Assembly (NCBI RefSeq): GCF_014649795.1
Contig: NZ_BMTS01000035.1
Span: 1-50,051, forward strand
Reading direction: 5' to 3'
DNA length: 50,051 bases
Source of the DNA: Streptomyces melanogenes
GTDB taxonomy: Bacteria; Actinomycetota; Actinomycetes; Streptomycetales; Streptomycetaceae
In this document: one piece after another, positions 43,453 to 50,051 of the stretch
How the letters are laid out: each line of letters opens with the position of its first letter
Numbering within the stretch: the stretch's first letter is position 1
The notes under the pieces: model-generated
The model's input: the letters and a program-made list of their open reading frames with translations, nothing else
Told to the model about the DNA's origin: nothing
The model's database searches: none
Translations under genes and position numbers: made by a program

Positions 43453-43487
43453 TCCGTACGTGTTCGCAAGGACGTAAGGAAGCAAGC

Positions 43488-44240
43488 ATGAGCAAGCTGC
43501 GCGTGGCGGTCCTCGGCGCCAAGGGCCGGATCGGCTCCGAGGCGGTACGGGCCGTGGAAGCGGCCGAGGACATGGAGCTGGTGGCCGCGCTGGGCCGGGG
43601 CGACAAGCTGGAGGCGCTCGCCGACGCGGGCGCCCAGGTCGTGGTCGAACTGACCACCCCCGCCTCGGTGATGGGCAACCTCGACTTCTGTGTGCGCCAC
43701 GGGATGCACGCGGTCGTCGGCACCACCGGCTGGACCGAGGACCGCCTCGCGCAGCTCACCACCTGGCTGGACGGCTCGCCGTCCACCGGTGTGCTCATCG
43801 CGCCGAACTTCTCCATCGGGGCCGTCCTGACGATGAAGTTCGCGCAGCTCGCCGCCCCCTACTTCGAGTCGGTCGAGGTCGTCGAGCTGCACCACCCCAA
43901 CAAGGTGGACGCGCCCTCGGGCACCGCGACGCGCACCGCGCAGCTGATCGCGGCGGCCCGCGCCGAGGCCGGGGTCGCCCCCGCGCCGGACGCCACGGCG
44001 ACGGCGCTGGACGGGGCGCGCGGCGCGGACGTCGACGGCGTCCCCGTCCACGCGGTCCGGCTGCGCGGTCTGCTGGCGCACCAGGAGGTCCTCCTGGGCG
44101 CCGAGGGCGAGACGCTGACGATCCGTCATGACTCGCTCCACCACAGCAGCTTCATGCCGGGCATCCTGCTCGGCGCGCGCCGCGTGGTGACCACTCCGGG
44201 CCTGACCTTCGGCCTGGAACACTTCCTCGACCTGAACTGA
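43488..44240 (+). CDS. dapB: 4-hydroxy-tetrahydrodipicolinate reductase
   Basis: 250 residues. Reduces the DapA product with NAD(P)H in the diaminopimelate/lysine pathway, supplying cell-wall meso-DAP precursors (LL-DAP in Streptomyces). The nucleotide-binding loop is GAKGRIG (10-16). The catalytic signature ELHHPNKVDAPSGTA includes His135, His136 and Lys139. VVGTTGWTED is the usual mid-protein element. ATG 43488 has AAGGAAG upstream. dapA lies 2.5 kb away with thyX between, a typical actinobacterial arrangement. A small membrane protein gene follows after 15 bases. Confidence 0.96.
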   Translation: MSKLRVAVLGAKGRIGSEAVRAVEAAEDMELVAALGRGDKLEALADAGAQVVVELTTPASVMGNLDFCVRHGMHAVVGTTGWTEDRLAQLTTWLDGSPSTGVLIAPNFSIGAVLTMKFAQLAAPYFESVEVVELHHPNKVDAPSGTATRTAQLIAAARAEAGVAPAPDATATALDGARGADVDGVPVHAVRLRGLLAHQEVLLGAEGETLTIRHDSLHHSSFMPGILLGARRVVTTPGLTFGLEHFLDLN

Positions 44241-44255
44241 GCTGGACTGCCGGTC

Positions 44256-44699
44256 ATGCGCGCAAAGATCACTTACTTCGTCACGGCTGCCGTCCTGGTC
44301 TTCTACTTCGTCCTGGTCGGCAGCCGGGGCGTGATGCTCATCCAGGACGGCAAGCTGATCACCGTCACCATGGGGATCGCGGTCCTGGTGCTGCCGCTGA
44401 TCGGCATCTGGTTCCTGTGGGCCAACACCCGCTTCGTGACCCGGGCCAACGCCCTCGCCGCCGAGCTGGAGGCCGAGGGCGGCCTCCCGGTCGACGAGCT
44501 GGTCCGCACCCCGGCCGGCCGCATCGACCGCGACTCGGCCGACGAGGTCTTCGCCCGCCGCAAGGCGGAGACGGAGGACGCCCCGAACGACTGGCGCTGC
44601 TGGTTCCGCCTGGCGGTGGCCTACCAGGACGCCCGAGACACCCCCCGAGCCCGCAAGGCGATGCAGCGGGCGATCACGCTGAGGGAGGCGGCGGAGTAG
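44256..44699 (+). CDS. Two-helix membrane protein with TPR-like cytosolic tail
   Basis: 147 residues: two membrane helices at the N terminus (YFVTAAVLVFYFVLVG and VTMGIAVLVLPLIGIWFLW) and a charged cytosolic tail whose end, CWFRLAVAYQDARDTPRARKAMQRAITLREAAE in part, resembles one tetratricopeptide repeat. The gene follows dapB closely and is probably co-transcribed. It has no recognised enzymatic motif; similar genes stand between dapB and thyX in other streptomycetes. A role in membrane-associated protein contacts is a guess. Confidence 0.75.
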   Translation: MRAKITYFVTAAVLVFYFVLVGSRGVMLIQDGKLITVTMGIAVLVLPLIGIWFLWANTRFVTRANALAAELEAEGGLPVDELVRTPAGRIDRDSADEVFARRKAETEDAPNDWRCWFRLAVAYQDARDTPRARKAMQRAITLREAAE

Positions 44700-44702
44700 T
44701 CC

Positions 44703-44718
44703 GCCGCGCCCGCGCGGC
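44703..44718. terminator. Short GC hairpin between convergent genes
   Basis: GCCGCG / CGCGGC around a 4-base loop lies 4 bases after the rightward stop and 12 before the leftward one. It has no T-run; a weak terminator at best. Confidence 0.3.
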
Positions 44719-44729
44719 ACGGCTCCCGG

Positions 44730-45281
44730 TCAGGGGCGCCCGTACTCCGCGCCCCAAGCCTCCACCGTGTCGGCCGCCCGGTCGAACGCCTCGACGCGCG
44801 ACAGGAAGTCCGCGTTGTGGTCGGTGAGCAGCACCGGAAGCGTCGCCCCACCGGGCCGGGAGGCGAGCAGCGCCTGCCCCTGCACGGTCCGCGGCAGCCC
44901 GAGCCACCGCACCGGCTGCTGCACCGTCCGTACGTTCTCGATCTGCTGCCACGGCACCGTGGACGTGCTCAGGAAGCGGACCCGCCGCAGCCCGGCGCGG
45001 CTGACCCAGACGCCCATCCGCAGCATCCGCAGCGCGGACGCGATCACGGCGAGGGCGACCACCAGGACCGCCAGGGCCGCGGCCGGACCACCCGTGAACG
45101 CGATGATCACCGCGGCGAGCAGCACGAACGACGCCAGGAGCAGCAGCACGGCGGCCGCTCCGACCCGCCAGGGGCCCGGCCGGTAGGGCCGCCGCCAGTG
45201 GTCGTGGTCGTCGAAGGGCAGCGCGACGTCGTCGGCGGTCGCATCGAATGCGCGGTCGGCCGTCAGGAAGGGCAGGGGCAC
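44730..45281 (-). CDS. PH-domain membrane protein
   Basis: 183 residues. Two membrane helices at about 40-58 (AAAVLLLLASFVLLAAVII) and 66-82 (AALAVLVVALAVIAS), then a bacterial PH-like domain with GVWVSRAGLRRVRF, VPWQQIENVRTV and the late LPVLLTDHNADFLSRVEAF segment. This is the common actinobacterial small PH (bPH6-type) protein; function is unknown. It is read leftward, convergent with the TPR-like gene. The 127-base gap to the next leftward gene holds a GC-rich stretch with a degenerate copy of the dispersed repeat. Confidence 0.8.
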   Translation of the reverse strand: MPLPFLTADRAFDATADDVALPFDDHDHWRRPYRPGPWRVGAAAVLLLLASFVLLAAVIIAFTGGPAAALAVLVVALAVIASALRMLRMGVWVSRAGLRRVRFLSTSTVPWQQIENVRTVQQPVRWLGLPRTVQGQALLASRPGGATLPVLLTDHNADFLSRVEAFDRAADTVEAWGAEYGRP

Positions 45282-45408
45282 GACTGATCCTCACTCACAA
45301 GCACGCTCGATTGGCTGTGCCCGGTGAGGCTACCCAGGAGGCGGTGGAACGACCAGTTCCGGGGGGCCATGGGGGTGCCTCCCACGCCATTCGGGCGAGG
45401 GGGGAGCG

Positions 45409-45645
45409 TCAGCGGCCGTCCGCCTGGGACTGCTGGGAGTGCGCGGGCGACTGGGTCGGCTCCATCGCGGGCAGGCCGAACAGGAGCGAGCCCGCGAGCC
45501 CGGCCACCACGGTGAGCCCGACCAGCGTACGGCCCACTATTCGCCCGGCGCCTAGACGCTCGCGCGGCGGCGGGGTGACATTGCTGCGGAAGCGGTCGGC
45601 CTCGGCGACGAACGTGAACGGGACGGACTCCCGCCGGCGGAACAT
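45409..45645 (-). CDS. Small single-span membrane protein
   Basis: 78 residues. A charged, Arg-rich N terminus (MFRRRESVPF ... PPPRERLGAG), one membrane helix (TLVGLTVVAGLAGSLLFGL, about 40-58) and a short Ser/Gln-rich outside tail ending QADGR. ATG 45645 is preceded by AAGGAGAC at good spacing, which supports the start over the much longer open frame. It lies between the PH-domain gene and thyX and is divergent from thyX. I do not recognise a family. Confidence 0.65.
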   Translation of the reverse strand: MFRRRESVPFTFVAEADRFRSNVTPPPRERLGAGRIVGRTLVGLTVVAGLAGSLLFGLPAMEPTQSPAHSQQSQADGR

Positions 45646-45819
45646 GAGGGGCGTCTCCTTGCCTCTGGGGGTGGTGCGCGGGCTTGTGGTGTGGTGCTCG
45701 AACTGTGGTGCGTCTACTGGTACAGACGCACGGAGTTGAGGATTGGTGCCCGAATTCCCCGAATTGGCCGAAGAATTCTGTGACGCATCGTCAGCGCGGG
45801 CGTTGTCGGTGCCGGGCCG

Positions 45820-45825
45820 TAGAGT
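45820..45825 (+). promoter_or_regulatory. Candidate -10 element of thyX
   Basis: TAGAGT, placed to start transcription about 27 bases before GTG 45859. No good -35 is seen at normal spacing. Confidence 0.3.
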
Positions 45826-45858
45826 GGTCGCCGCCGCACCAAATGGAAGGACCCGCCG

Positions 45859-46599
45859 GTGACCGACACCCCCGCCGCAGACCTCAAGCCCAGCTTCCGC
45901 AGTGACGTCACCGTCGAGCTCGTGAAGCACACCGCCGGCGACTCCGACGTGCTGTGGGCGGCCCGCGTCTCCACCGCCGGCGAGCAGTCCCTGGAGGAGC
46001 TCCAGAAGGACCCCGAGCGCTCCCGCGGCTTGATCAACTACCTGATGCGGGACCGGCACGGCAGCCCCTTCGAGCACAACTCGATGACGTTCTTCATCAG
46101 CGCCCCGATCTTCGTCTTCCGCGAGTTCATGCGGCACCGGGTGGGCTGGTCGTACAACGAGGAGTCGGGCCGCTACCGGGAGCTCCAGCCGGTCTTCTAC
46201 GTGCCGGGAGCCGACCGCAAGCTCGTCCAGCAGGGCCGCCCCGGCAAGTACGAGTTCGTCGAGGGCAGCGAGGCCCAGCAGGAGCTGACGAACCGCGCGA
46301 TGGAGGACTCCTACCGCCAGGCGTACGAGGCGTACCAGGAGATGCTGGCGGCGGGCGTGGCCCGCGAGGTCGCCCGCGCGGTGCTCCCGGTCGGCCTGTT
46401 CTCGTCGATGTACGCGACGTGCAACGCCCGTTCCCTGATGCACTTCCTGGGCCTGCGCACCCAGCACGAGCAGGCGAAGGTGCCGTCGTTCCCGCAGCGC
46501 GAGATCGAGATGGTCGGCGAGAAGATGGAGGAGCACTGGGCGAAGCTCATGCCGCTCACCTACGCCGCCTTCAACGCCAACGGCCGCGTAGCCCCGTAA
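45859..46599 (+). CDS. thyX: Flavin-dependent thymidylate synthase
   Basis: 246 residues. Makes dTMP from dUMP using FAD, NADPH and methylenetetrahydrofolate. The ThyX signature RHRVGWSYNEES (92-103) carries the RHRx3S...E pattern, and the dUMP-binding serine region and late NARSLMHFLGLRTQHEQAK are standard. GTG 45859 has TGGAAGGA upstream. Gene order dapB ... thyX-dapA is shared with mycobacteria and streptomycetes. It is followed by a hairpin that may act as its terminator. Confidence 0.96.
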   Translation: MTDTPAADLKPSFRSDVTVELVKHTAGDSDVLWAARVSTAGEQSLEELQKDPERSRGLINYLMRDRHGSPFEHNSMTFFISAPIFVFREFMRHRVGWSYNEESGRYRELQPVFYVPGADRKLVQQGRPGKYEFVEGSEAQQELTNRAMEDSYRQAYEAYQEMLAAGVAREVARAVLPVGLFSSMYATCNARSLMHFLGLRTQHEQAKVPSFPQREIEMVGEKMEEHWAKLMPLTYAAFNANGRVAP

Positions 46600-46659
46600 G
46601 GGCCCCGAATCCGCCCGCACGGGCACAGATGTGCGGATAGCGCGCGCAAAGTGTCCGTA

Positions 46660-46689
46660 TTGCGGCGTTTCGTGAAGTTCATCTAGGCT
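46660..46689 (+). promoter_or_regulatory. Candidate promoter of dapA
   Basis: TTGCGG (46660-46665), 18-base spacer, TAGGCT (46684-46689), close to the principal sigma consensus. The start would fall near 46696, just before the 46701 hairpin. Confidence 0.5.
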
Positions 46690-46700
46690 GATCAAACGGA

Positions 46701-46748
46701 CCCGGCACTGCTTGAACCCCCGAGCAGGCAGTGCCGGGCTCCCTCTGC
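46701..46748 (+). terminator. Hairpin between thyX and dapA
   Basis: CCCGGCACTGC (46701-46711) and GCAGTGCCGGG (46738-46748), a perfect 11-bp stem around a 26-base loop. It is either the thyX terminator or, if the 46660 promoter is used, the first structure in the dapA leader. Confidence 0.6.
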
Positions 46749-46799
46749 CACGTCCCCCGAGGGGACACCGGGCGCTGAGCAGCGAGTAGCGTGTTACCC

Positions 46800-47699
46800 A
46801 TGGCTCCGATCTCCACTCCGCAGACCCCCTTCGGGCGGGTCCTCACCGCCATGGTCACGCCCTTCACGGCGGACGGCGCACTCGACCTCGACGGCGCGCA
46901 GCGGCTCGCCGTCCACCTGGTCGACGCAGGCAACGACGGACTGATCGTCAACGGCACCACCGGCGAGTCCCCGACCACCAGCGACGCGGAGAAAGACCAG
47001 CTCGTACGGGCCGTACTGGAAGCGGTTGGAGACCGGGCCCACGTCGTCGCCGGCATCGGCACCAATGACACGCGTCACACCCTGGAGCTGGCCCGCACGG
47101 CCGAGCGCTCCGGCGCACACGGCCTGCTCGCCGTCACGCCGTACTACAACAAGCCCCCCCAGGAGGGCCTGTACCGGCACTTCTCGGCCATCGCCGACGC
47201 CACCGAGCTCCCGGTGATGCTCTACGACATCCCCGGCCGCAGTGGTGTCCCGATCGACACCGAAACCCTGGTACGCCTCGCCGAGCACCCGCGTATCGTC
47301 GCCAACAAGGACGCCAAGGGCGACCTCGGCCGTGCCAGCTGGGCCATCGCCCGCTCCGGCCTCGCCTGGTACTCCGGCGACGACATGCTCAACCTGCCGT
47401 TGCTCTCGGTCGGCGCGGTCGGCTTCGTCTCGGTCGTCGGCCACGTGGTCACCCCCGAGCTGCGCGCGCTCCTCGACGCGTACCTCTCGGGCAACGTCCA
47501 GAAGGCCACCGAGATCCACCAGCGGCTGCTCCCGGTGTACACGGGCATGTTCCGTACCCAGGGAGTGATCACCACCAAGGCAGCGCTGGCCCTCCAGGGC
47601 CTGCCCGGTGGACCGCTGCGACTGCCGATGATCGACCTGACGGCGGAGGAAACCGCCCAGCTCAAGATCGATCTTGCGGCCGGCGGGGTAGAGCTGTAG
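46800..47699 (+). CDS. dapA: 4-hydroxy-tetrahydrodipicolinate synthase
   Basis: 299 residues. Condenses pyruvate with aspartate semialdehyde, the first committed step to diaminopimelate and lysine. The (beta/alpha)8 markers are present: NGTTGESPT, AVTPYYNKPPQEGLYRHF, MLYDIPGRSG, and the Schiff-base Lys170 in IVANKDAKGDL. ATG 46800 gives the usual MAPISTPQTPF start; GTG 46791 in frame adds three residues and has no better ribosome site. Feedback control by lysine is known for some members but cannot be read here. RNase J follows after 134 bases. Confidence 0.96.
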   Translation: MAPISTPQTPFGRVLTAMVTPFTADGALDLDGAQRLAVHLVDAGNDGLIVNGTTGESPTTSDAEKDQLVRAVLEAVGDRAHVVAGIGTNDTRHTLELARTAERSGAHGLLAVTPYYNKPPQEGLYRHFSAIADATELPVMLYDIPGRSGVPIDTETLVRLAEHPRIVANKDAKGDLGRASWAIARSGLAWYSGDDMLNLPLLSVGAVGFVSVVGHVVTPELRALLDAYLSGNVQKATEIHQRLLPVYTGMFRTQGVITTKAALALQGLPGGPLRLPMIDLTAEETAQLKIDLAAGGVEL

Positions 47700-47786
47700 C
47701 TCCTGCGGGGTACAGCTGTCACCACAGACTTCACAACTGAATACGAAGAACGAAACAGACAACAGCAAGTGCACGAATGTCATGCG

Positions 47787-47813
47787 CGCCACGTGCCTCA
47801 GAGGTACGTGGCG
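47787..47813 (+). promoter_or_regulatory. Stem-loop in the rnj leader directly before the ribosome site
   Basis: CGCCACGTGCCT (47787-47798) and AGGTACGTGGCG (47802-47813) form a 12-bp stem with one G-T pair and a 3-base loop, ending about 6 bases before the ribosome site GTGAGGAGAG. It could block or tune rnj translation or be a cleavage site. Confidence 0.6.
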
Positions 47814-47833
47814 TGTGTGGTGAGGAGAGTCTT

Positions 47834-49519
47834 TTGAGTCATCCGCATCCCGAACTCGGCACCCCGCCGAAGCTTCCCAAGAACGGCCTGCGCGTCACCC
47901 CGCTCGGCGGTCTCGGCGAAATCGGCCGGAACATGACGGTCTTCGAGTACGGCGGCCGCCTGCTCATCGTCGACTGCGGCGTGCTCTTCCCCGAGGAGGA
48001 GCAGCCCGGCGTCGACCTGATCCTGCCGGACTTCAGCAGCATCAGGGACCGCCTCGACGACATCGAGGGCATCGTGCTCACGCACGGCCACGAGGACCAC
48101 ATCGGCGGCGTCCCGTACCTGCTCCGCGAGAAGCCGGACATCCCGCTGATCGGCTCCAAGCTGACCCTCGCGCTGATCGAGGCGAAGCTCCAGGAGCACC
48201 GCATCCGCCCGTACACGCTGGAGGTCGCCGAGGGCGACCGCGAGCGCCTGGGCCCCTTCGACTGCGAGTTCATCGCGGTCAACCACTCCATCCCGGACGC
48301 CCTCGCGGTGGCCATCCGCACCCCCGCGGGCCTGGCCGTCGCCACCGGCGACTTCAAGATGGACCAGCTCCCGCTGGACGGGCGCCTGACCGACCTGCAC
48401 GCCTTCGCCCGGCTGAGCGAGGAGGGCATCGACCTCCTCCTCTCCGACTCGACGAACGCCGAGGTCCCCGGTTTCGTACCGCCGGAGCGGGACATCTCCA
48501 ACGTCCTGCGCACGGTGTTCGCGAACGCCGACAAGCGCATCATCGTGGCCAGCTTCGCCAGCCACGTGCACCGCATCCAGCAGATCCTGGACGCCGCGCA
48601 CGAGTACGGCCGCCGGGTCGCCTTCGTCGGCCGCTCGATGGTCCGCAACATGGGTATCGCGCGCGACCTGGGCTACCTCCGGGTCCCCGCGGGCCTGGTC
48701 GTGGACGTCAAGACGCTCGACGACCTGCCGGACGACGAGGTCGTGCTGGTCTGCACCGGTTCGCAGGGCGAGCCCATGGCGGCGCTGTCCCGCATGGCCA
48801 ACCGCGACCACCAGATCCGGATCGTCCAGGGCGACACGGTGATCCTGGCGTCGTCCCTGATCCCGGGCAACGAGAACGCGGTCTACCGCGTCATCAACGG
48901 CCTGACCCGCTGGGGCGCGAACGTCGTCCACAAGGGCAACGCCAAGGTGCACGTCTCGGGCCACGCCTCGGCCGGCGAGCTGCTGTACTTCTACAACATC
49001 TGCAAGCCGAAGAACCTGATGCCGGTCCACGGCGAATGGCGCCACCTGCGGGCGAACGCGGAGCTCGGAGCCCTCACCGGCGTCCCGAAGAACCACATCG
49101 TCATCGCCGAGGACGGCGTGGTCGTCGACCTGGTCGACGGCGCCGCGAAGATCGTCGGCAAGGTCCAGGCGGGTTACGTGTACGTGGACGGCCTCTCGGT
49201 CGGCGACGTCACCGAGTCCTCGCTCAAGGACCGCCGCATCCTCGGGGACGAGGGCATCATCTCGGTCTTCGTGGTCGTCGACTCGTCGAGCGGCAAGATC
49301 GTCAGCGGTCCGACGATCCAGGCGCGCGGTTCCGGCATCGAGGACTCGGCCTTCACCCCCGTGGTCTCGAAGGTCGAAGAGGCGCTGAACAAGTCCGCCC
49401 AGGACGGCGTCGTCGAGCCCCACCAGCTCCAGCAGCTGATCCGCCGCTCGGTCGGCAAGTGGGTCTCGGACACCTACCGTCGGCGCCCGATGATCCTCCC
49501 GGTCGTCGTAGAGGTCTGA
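47834..49519 (+). CDS. rnj: Ribonuclease J
   Basis: 561 residues. Metallo-beta-lactamase/beta-CASP RNase with endonuclease and 5'-3' exonuclease activity, central to mRNA decay and rRNA trimming; in Streptomyces it affects sporulation and antibiotic output. The zinc motif HGHEDH lies at 84-89, then ATGDFKMD and the beta-CASP motifs including SGHASAGEL (motif C area). The start is TTG 47834, with GAGGAG 7 bases upstream and the usual MSHPHPELG N terminus; the frame is open further upstream to 47777 but that part crosses the leader stem-loop. It is the last protein gene before the rRNA leader and ends at a strong terminator. Confidence 0.96.
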   Translation: MSHPHPELGTPPKLPKNGLRVTPLGGLGEIGRNMTVFEYGGRLLIVDCGVLFPEEEQPGVDLILPDFSSIRDRLDDIEGIVLTHGHEDHIGGVPYLLREKPDIPLIGSKLTLALIEAKLQEHRIRPYTLEVAEGDRERLGPFDCEFIAVNHSIPDALAVAIRTPAGLAVATGDFKMDQLPLDGRLTDLHAFARLSEEGIDLLLSDSTNAEVPGFVPPERDISNVLRTVFANADKRIIVASFASHVHRIQQILDAAHEYGRRVAFVGRSMVRNMGIARDLGYLRVPAGLVVDVKTLDDLPDDEVVLVCTGSQGEPMAALSRMANRDHQIRIVQGDTVILASSLIPGNENAVYRVINGLTRWGANVVHKGNAKVHVSGHASAGELLYFYNICKPKNLMPVHGEWRHLRANAELGALTGVPKNHIVIAEDGVVVDLVDGAAKIVGKVQAGYVYVDGLSVGDVTESSLKDRRILGDEGIISVFVVVDSSSGKIVSGPTIQARGSGIEDSAFTPVVSKVEEALNKSAQDGVVEPHQLQQLIRRSVGKWVSDTYRRRPMILPVVVEV

Positions 49520-49549
49520 CGACCCGTCTGACACCAACGGCGTACGCCC

Positions 49550-49589
49550 GGAGCGGGGCCCCTCGATTTGCATCGGGGCGCCCCGCTCC
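49550..49589 (+). terminator. Terminator after rnj
   Basis: GGAGCGGGGCCCCTCGAT (49550-49567) and ATCGGGGCGCCCCGCTCC (49572-49589) form an 18-bp stem with one mismatch and one wobble around TTGC. It isolates the rRNA promoters from rnj readthrough. Confidence 0.85.
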
Positions 49590-49599
49590 AGTACGTTTA

Positions 49600-50051
49600 C
49601 ATCTCCTCCAGACGGGAACCCGGCACCTTCACGTGCCGCCCGCGTCAGTGACGCGGGGACAGGGAAACCGAACGGGAGGGAAATTCCGACTCAGAATCTC
49701 TGATAAAGTCGGAGCCGCCGGAAAGGGAAACGCGAAAGCGAAAACCTGGAAAGCGAATCCCGCTGACCGGGAATCGGACACGAAAGAGTCTGATAGAGTC
49801 GGAAACGAAGGAAGCGCCCGGAGGGCCCGGAAACGGGAACAAAGGAAGCGTCCGTACCTTGAGAACTCAACAGCGTGCCAAAAGTCAACGCCAGATTGAC
49901 AACCCCGGCCCACTTCGGTGGGTTGGAGGTTCCTTTGAAAAGTCCTTCCGGTCCTTGTGACGGGTAGGCAACAACACAGCGAGGACGCTGAGAACAGTCG
50001 GCCATATTCCGGCATGACTGTTCCGCTCTTACGTGTGTGTGCACCGGATTA
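49600..50051 (+). promoter_or_regulatory. rRNA operon promoter and leader region (16S gene just beyond the window)
   Basis: No protein gene is supported here. The region has the marks of a Streptomyces rrn leader: two near-identical boxes TCTGATAAAGTCGGA (49699-49713) and TCTGATAGAGTCGGA (49789-49803), exactly 90 bases apart, each with a -10-like TAAAGT or TAGAGT; the block CCTTGAGAACTCAACAGCG (about 49856-49874), typical of actinobacterial rrn leaders and probably linked to antitermination; TTGACA at 49896-49901; a CCCAC-TTCG-GTGGG hairpin (49909-49922); and an end reading GTGTGCACCGGATTA, which usually lies a few tens of bases before mature 16S. The base composition is AT-richer than the genes around it. 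Confidence 0.82.

Noticed and set aside
45282..45408. Possible small gene between the PH-domain protein and the small membrane protein
   Set aside because: Only short frames without a ribosome site; the stretch looks like degenerate dispersed-repeat sequence.
49036..49899. Forward open frame running from rnj into the rRNA leader
   Set aside because: It overlaps rnj in another frame, crosses the terminator, and its end is the rrn leader rather than protein-like sequence.
1..50051. tRNA genes, insertion sequences, phage attachment sites
   Set aside because: I looked for cloverleaf-like ends, transposase motifs and integrase genes and saw none.

Overview
The window is core chromosome from a high-GC actinomycete, almost certainly a Streptomyces. 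The GC content, the frequent GTG starts, the translationally coupled operons and the gene order all fit: ispG, two acetyltransferases, proS, rimP-nusA-ylxR-infB-ylxP-rbfA-truB, ribF, a type VII secretion (ESX) cluster beside a bldB-like gene, rpsO-pnp, an M16 peptidase, dapB, thyX, dapA, rnj and then an rRNA operon leader. There are no signs of prophage, transposons, CRISPR or a biosynthetic cluster.

Region by region. (1) 1-5734: the 3' end of ispG, two GNAT proteins and proS read rightward. Three genes read leftward: a streptomycin-kinase-like protein with a degenerate catalytic loop, a DUF4439 ferritin-like protein, and a small lipoprotein. Two long palindromic intergenic elements, in opposite internal orientation, follow ispG and proS. 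(2) 5921-12903: the translation and RNA-maturation operon (RimP, NusA, YlxR, IF2, YlxP, RbfA, TruB), closed by a clean terminator. (3) 13086-17867: a 1252-residue trypsin-like/P-loop NTPase fusion whose catalytic Ser is Ala, then ribF and a strong terminator. (4) 17996-39081: the type VII secretion region. It opens with a four-gene unit (SseB-like protein, small helical protein, WXG-fronted long protein, overlapping membrane protein). Leftward follow an EspI-like MinD-type ATPase, an unknown protein and eccE. Rightward follow eccB, a mycosin, a helical protein with YxxxD, a WxG/PPE-like protein, a second mycosin and two WXG100 proteins. The region ends with leftward bldB-like and eccC and rightward eccD. 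No eccA is seen. (5) 39294-45645: rpsO-pnp, an M16 peptidase, dapB, a small membrane/TPR-like protein, a PH-domain membrane protein and a small membrane protein. (6) 45859-50051: thyX, dapA and rnj (RNase J, TTG start), then a terminator and about 450 bases of rRNA operon leader; the 16S gene should start just past the right edge.

How they work together. The left operon supplies ribosome assembly factors, transcription elongation, initiation factor 2 and tRNA/rRNA maturation. The middle encodes a complete ESX membrane machine (EccB, C, D, E), its proteases (two mycosins), a cytosolic ATPase and several candidate substrates, next to a developmental regulator. The right end groups RNA decay (PNPase, RNase J) with lysine/diaminopimelate synthesis (DapA, DapB) and thymidylate synthesis.

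The candidates most worth attention are: the pseudo-protease NTPase at 13086-16844; the 17996-20471 unit, whose order matches LXG toxin loci (small partner, WXG-fronted protein with a glycine-rich membrane segment, overlapping membrane protein); the doubled mycosins with two WxG/YxxxD pairs; and the pseudokinase at 3881-4777. All function statements rest on motif recognition by eye; no database search was run.
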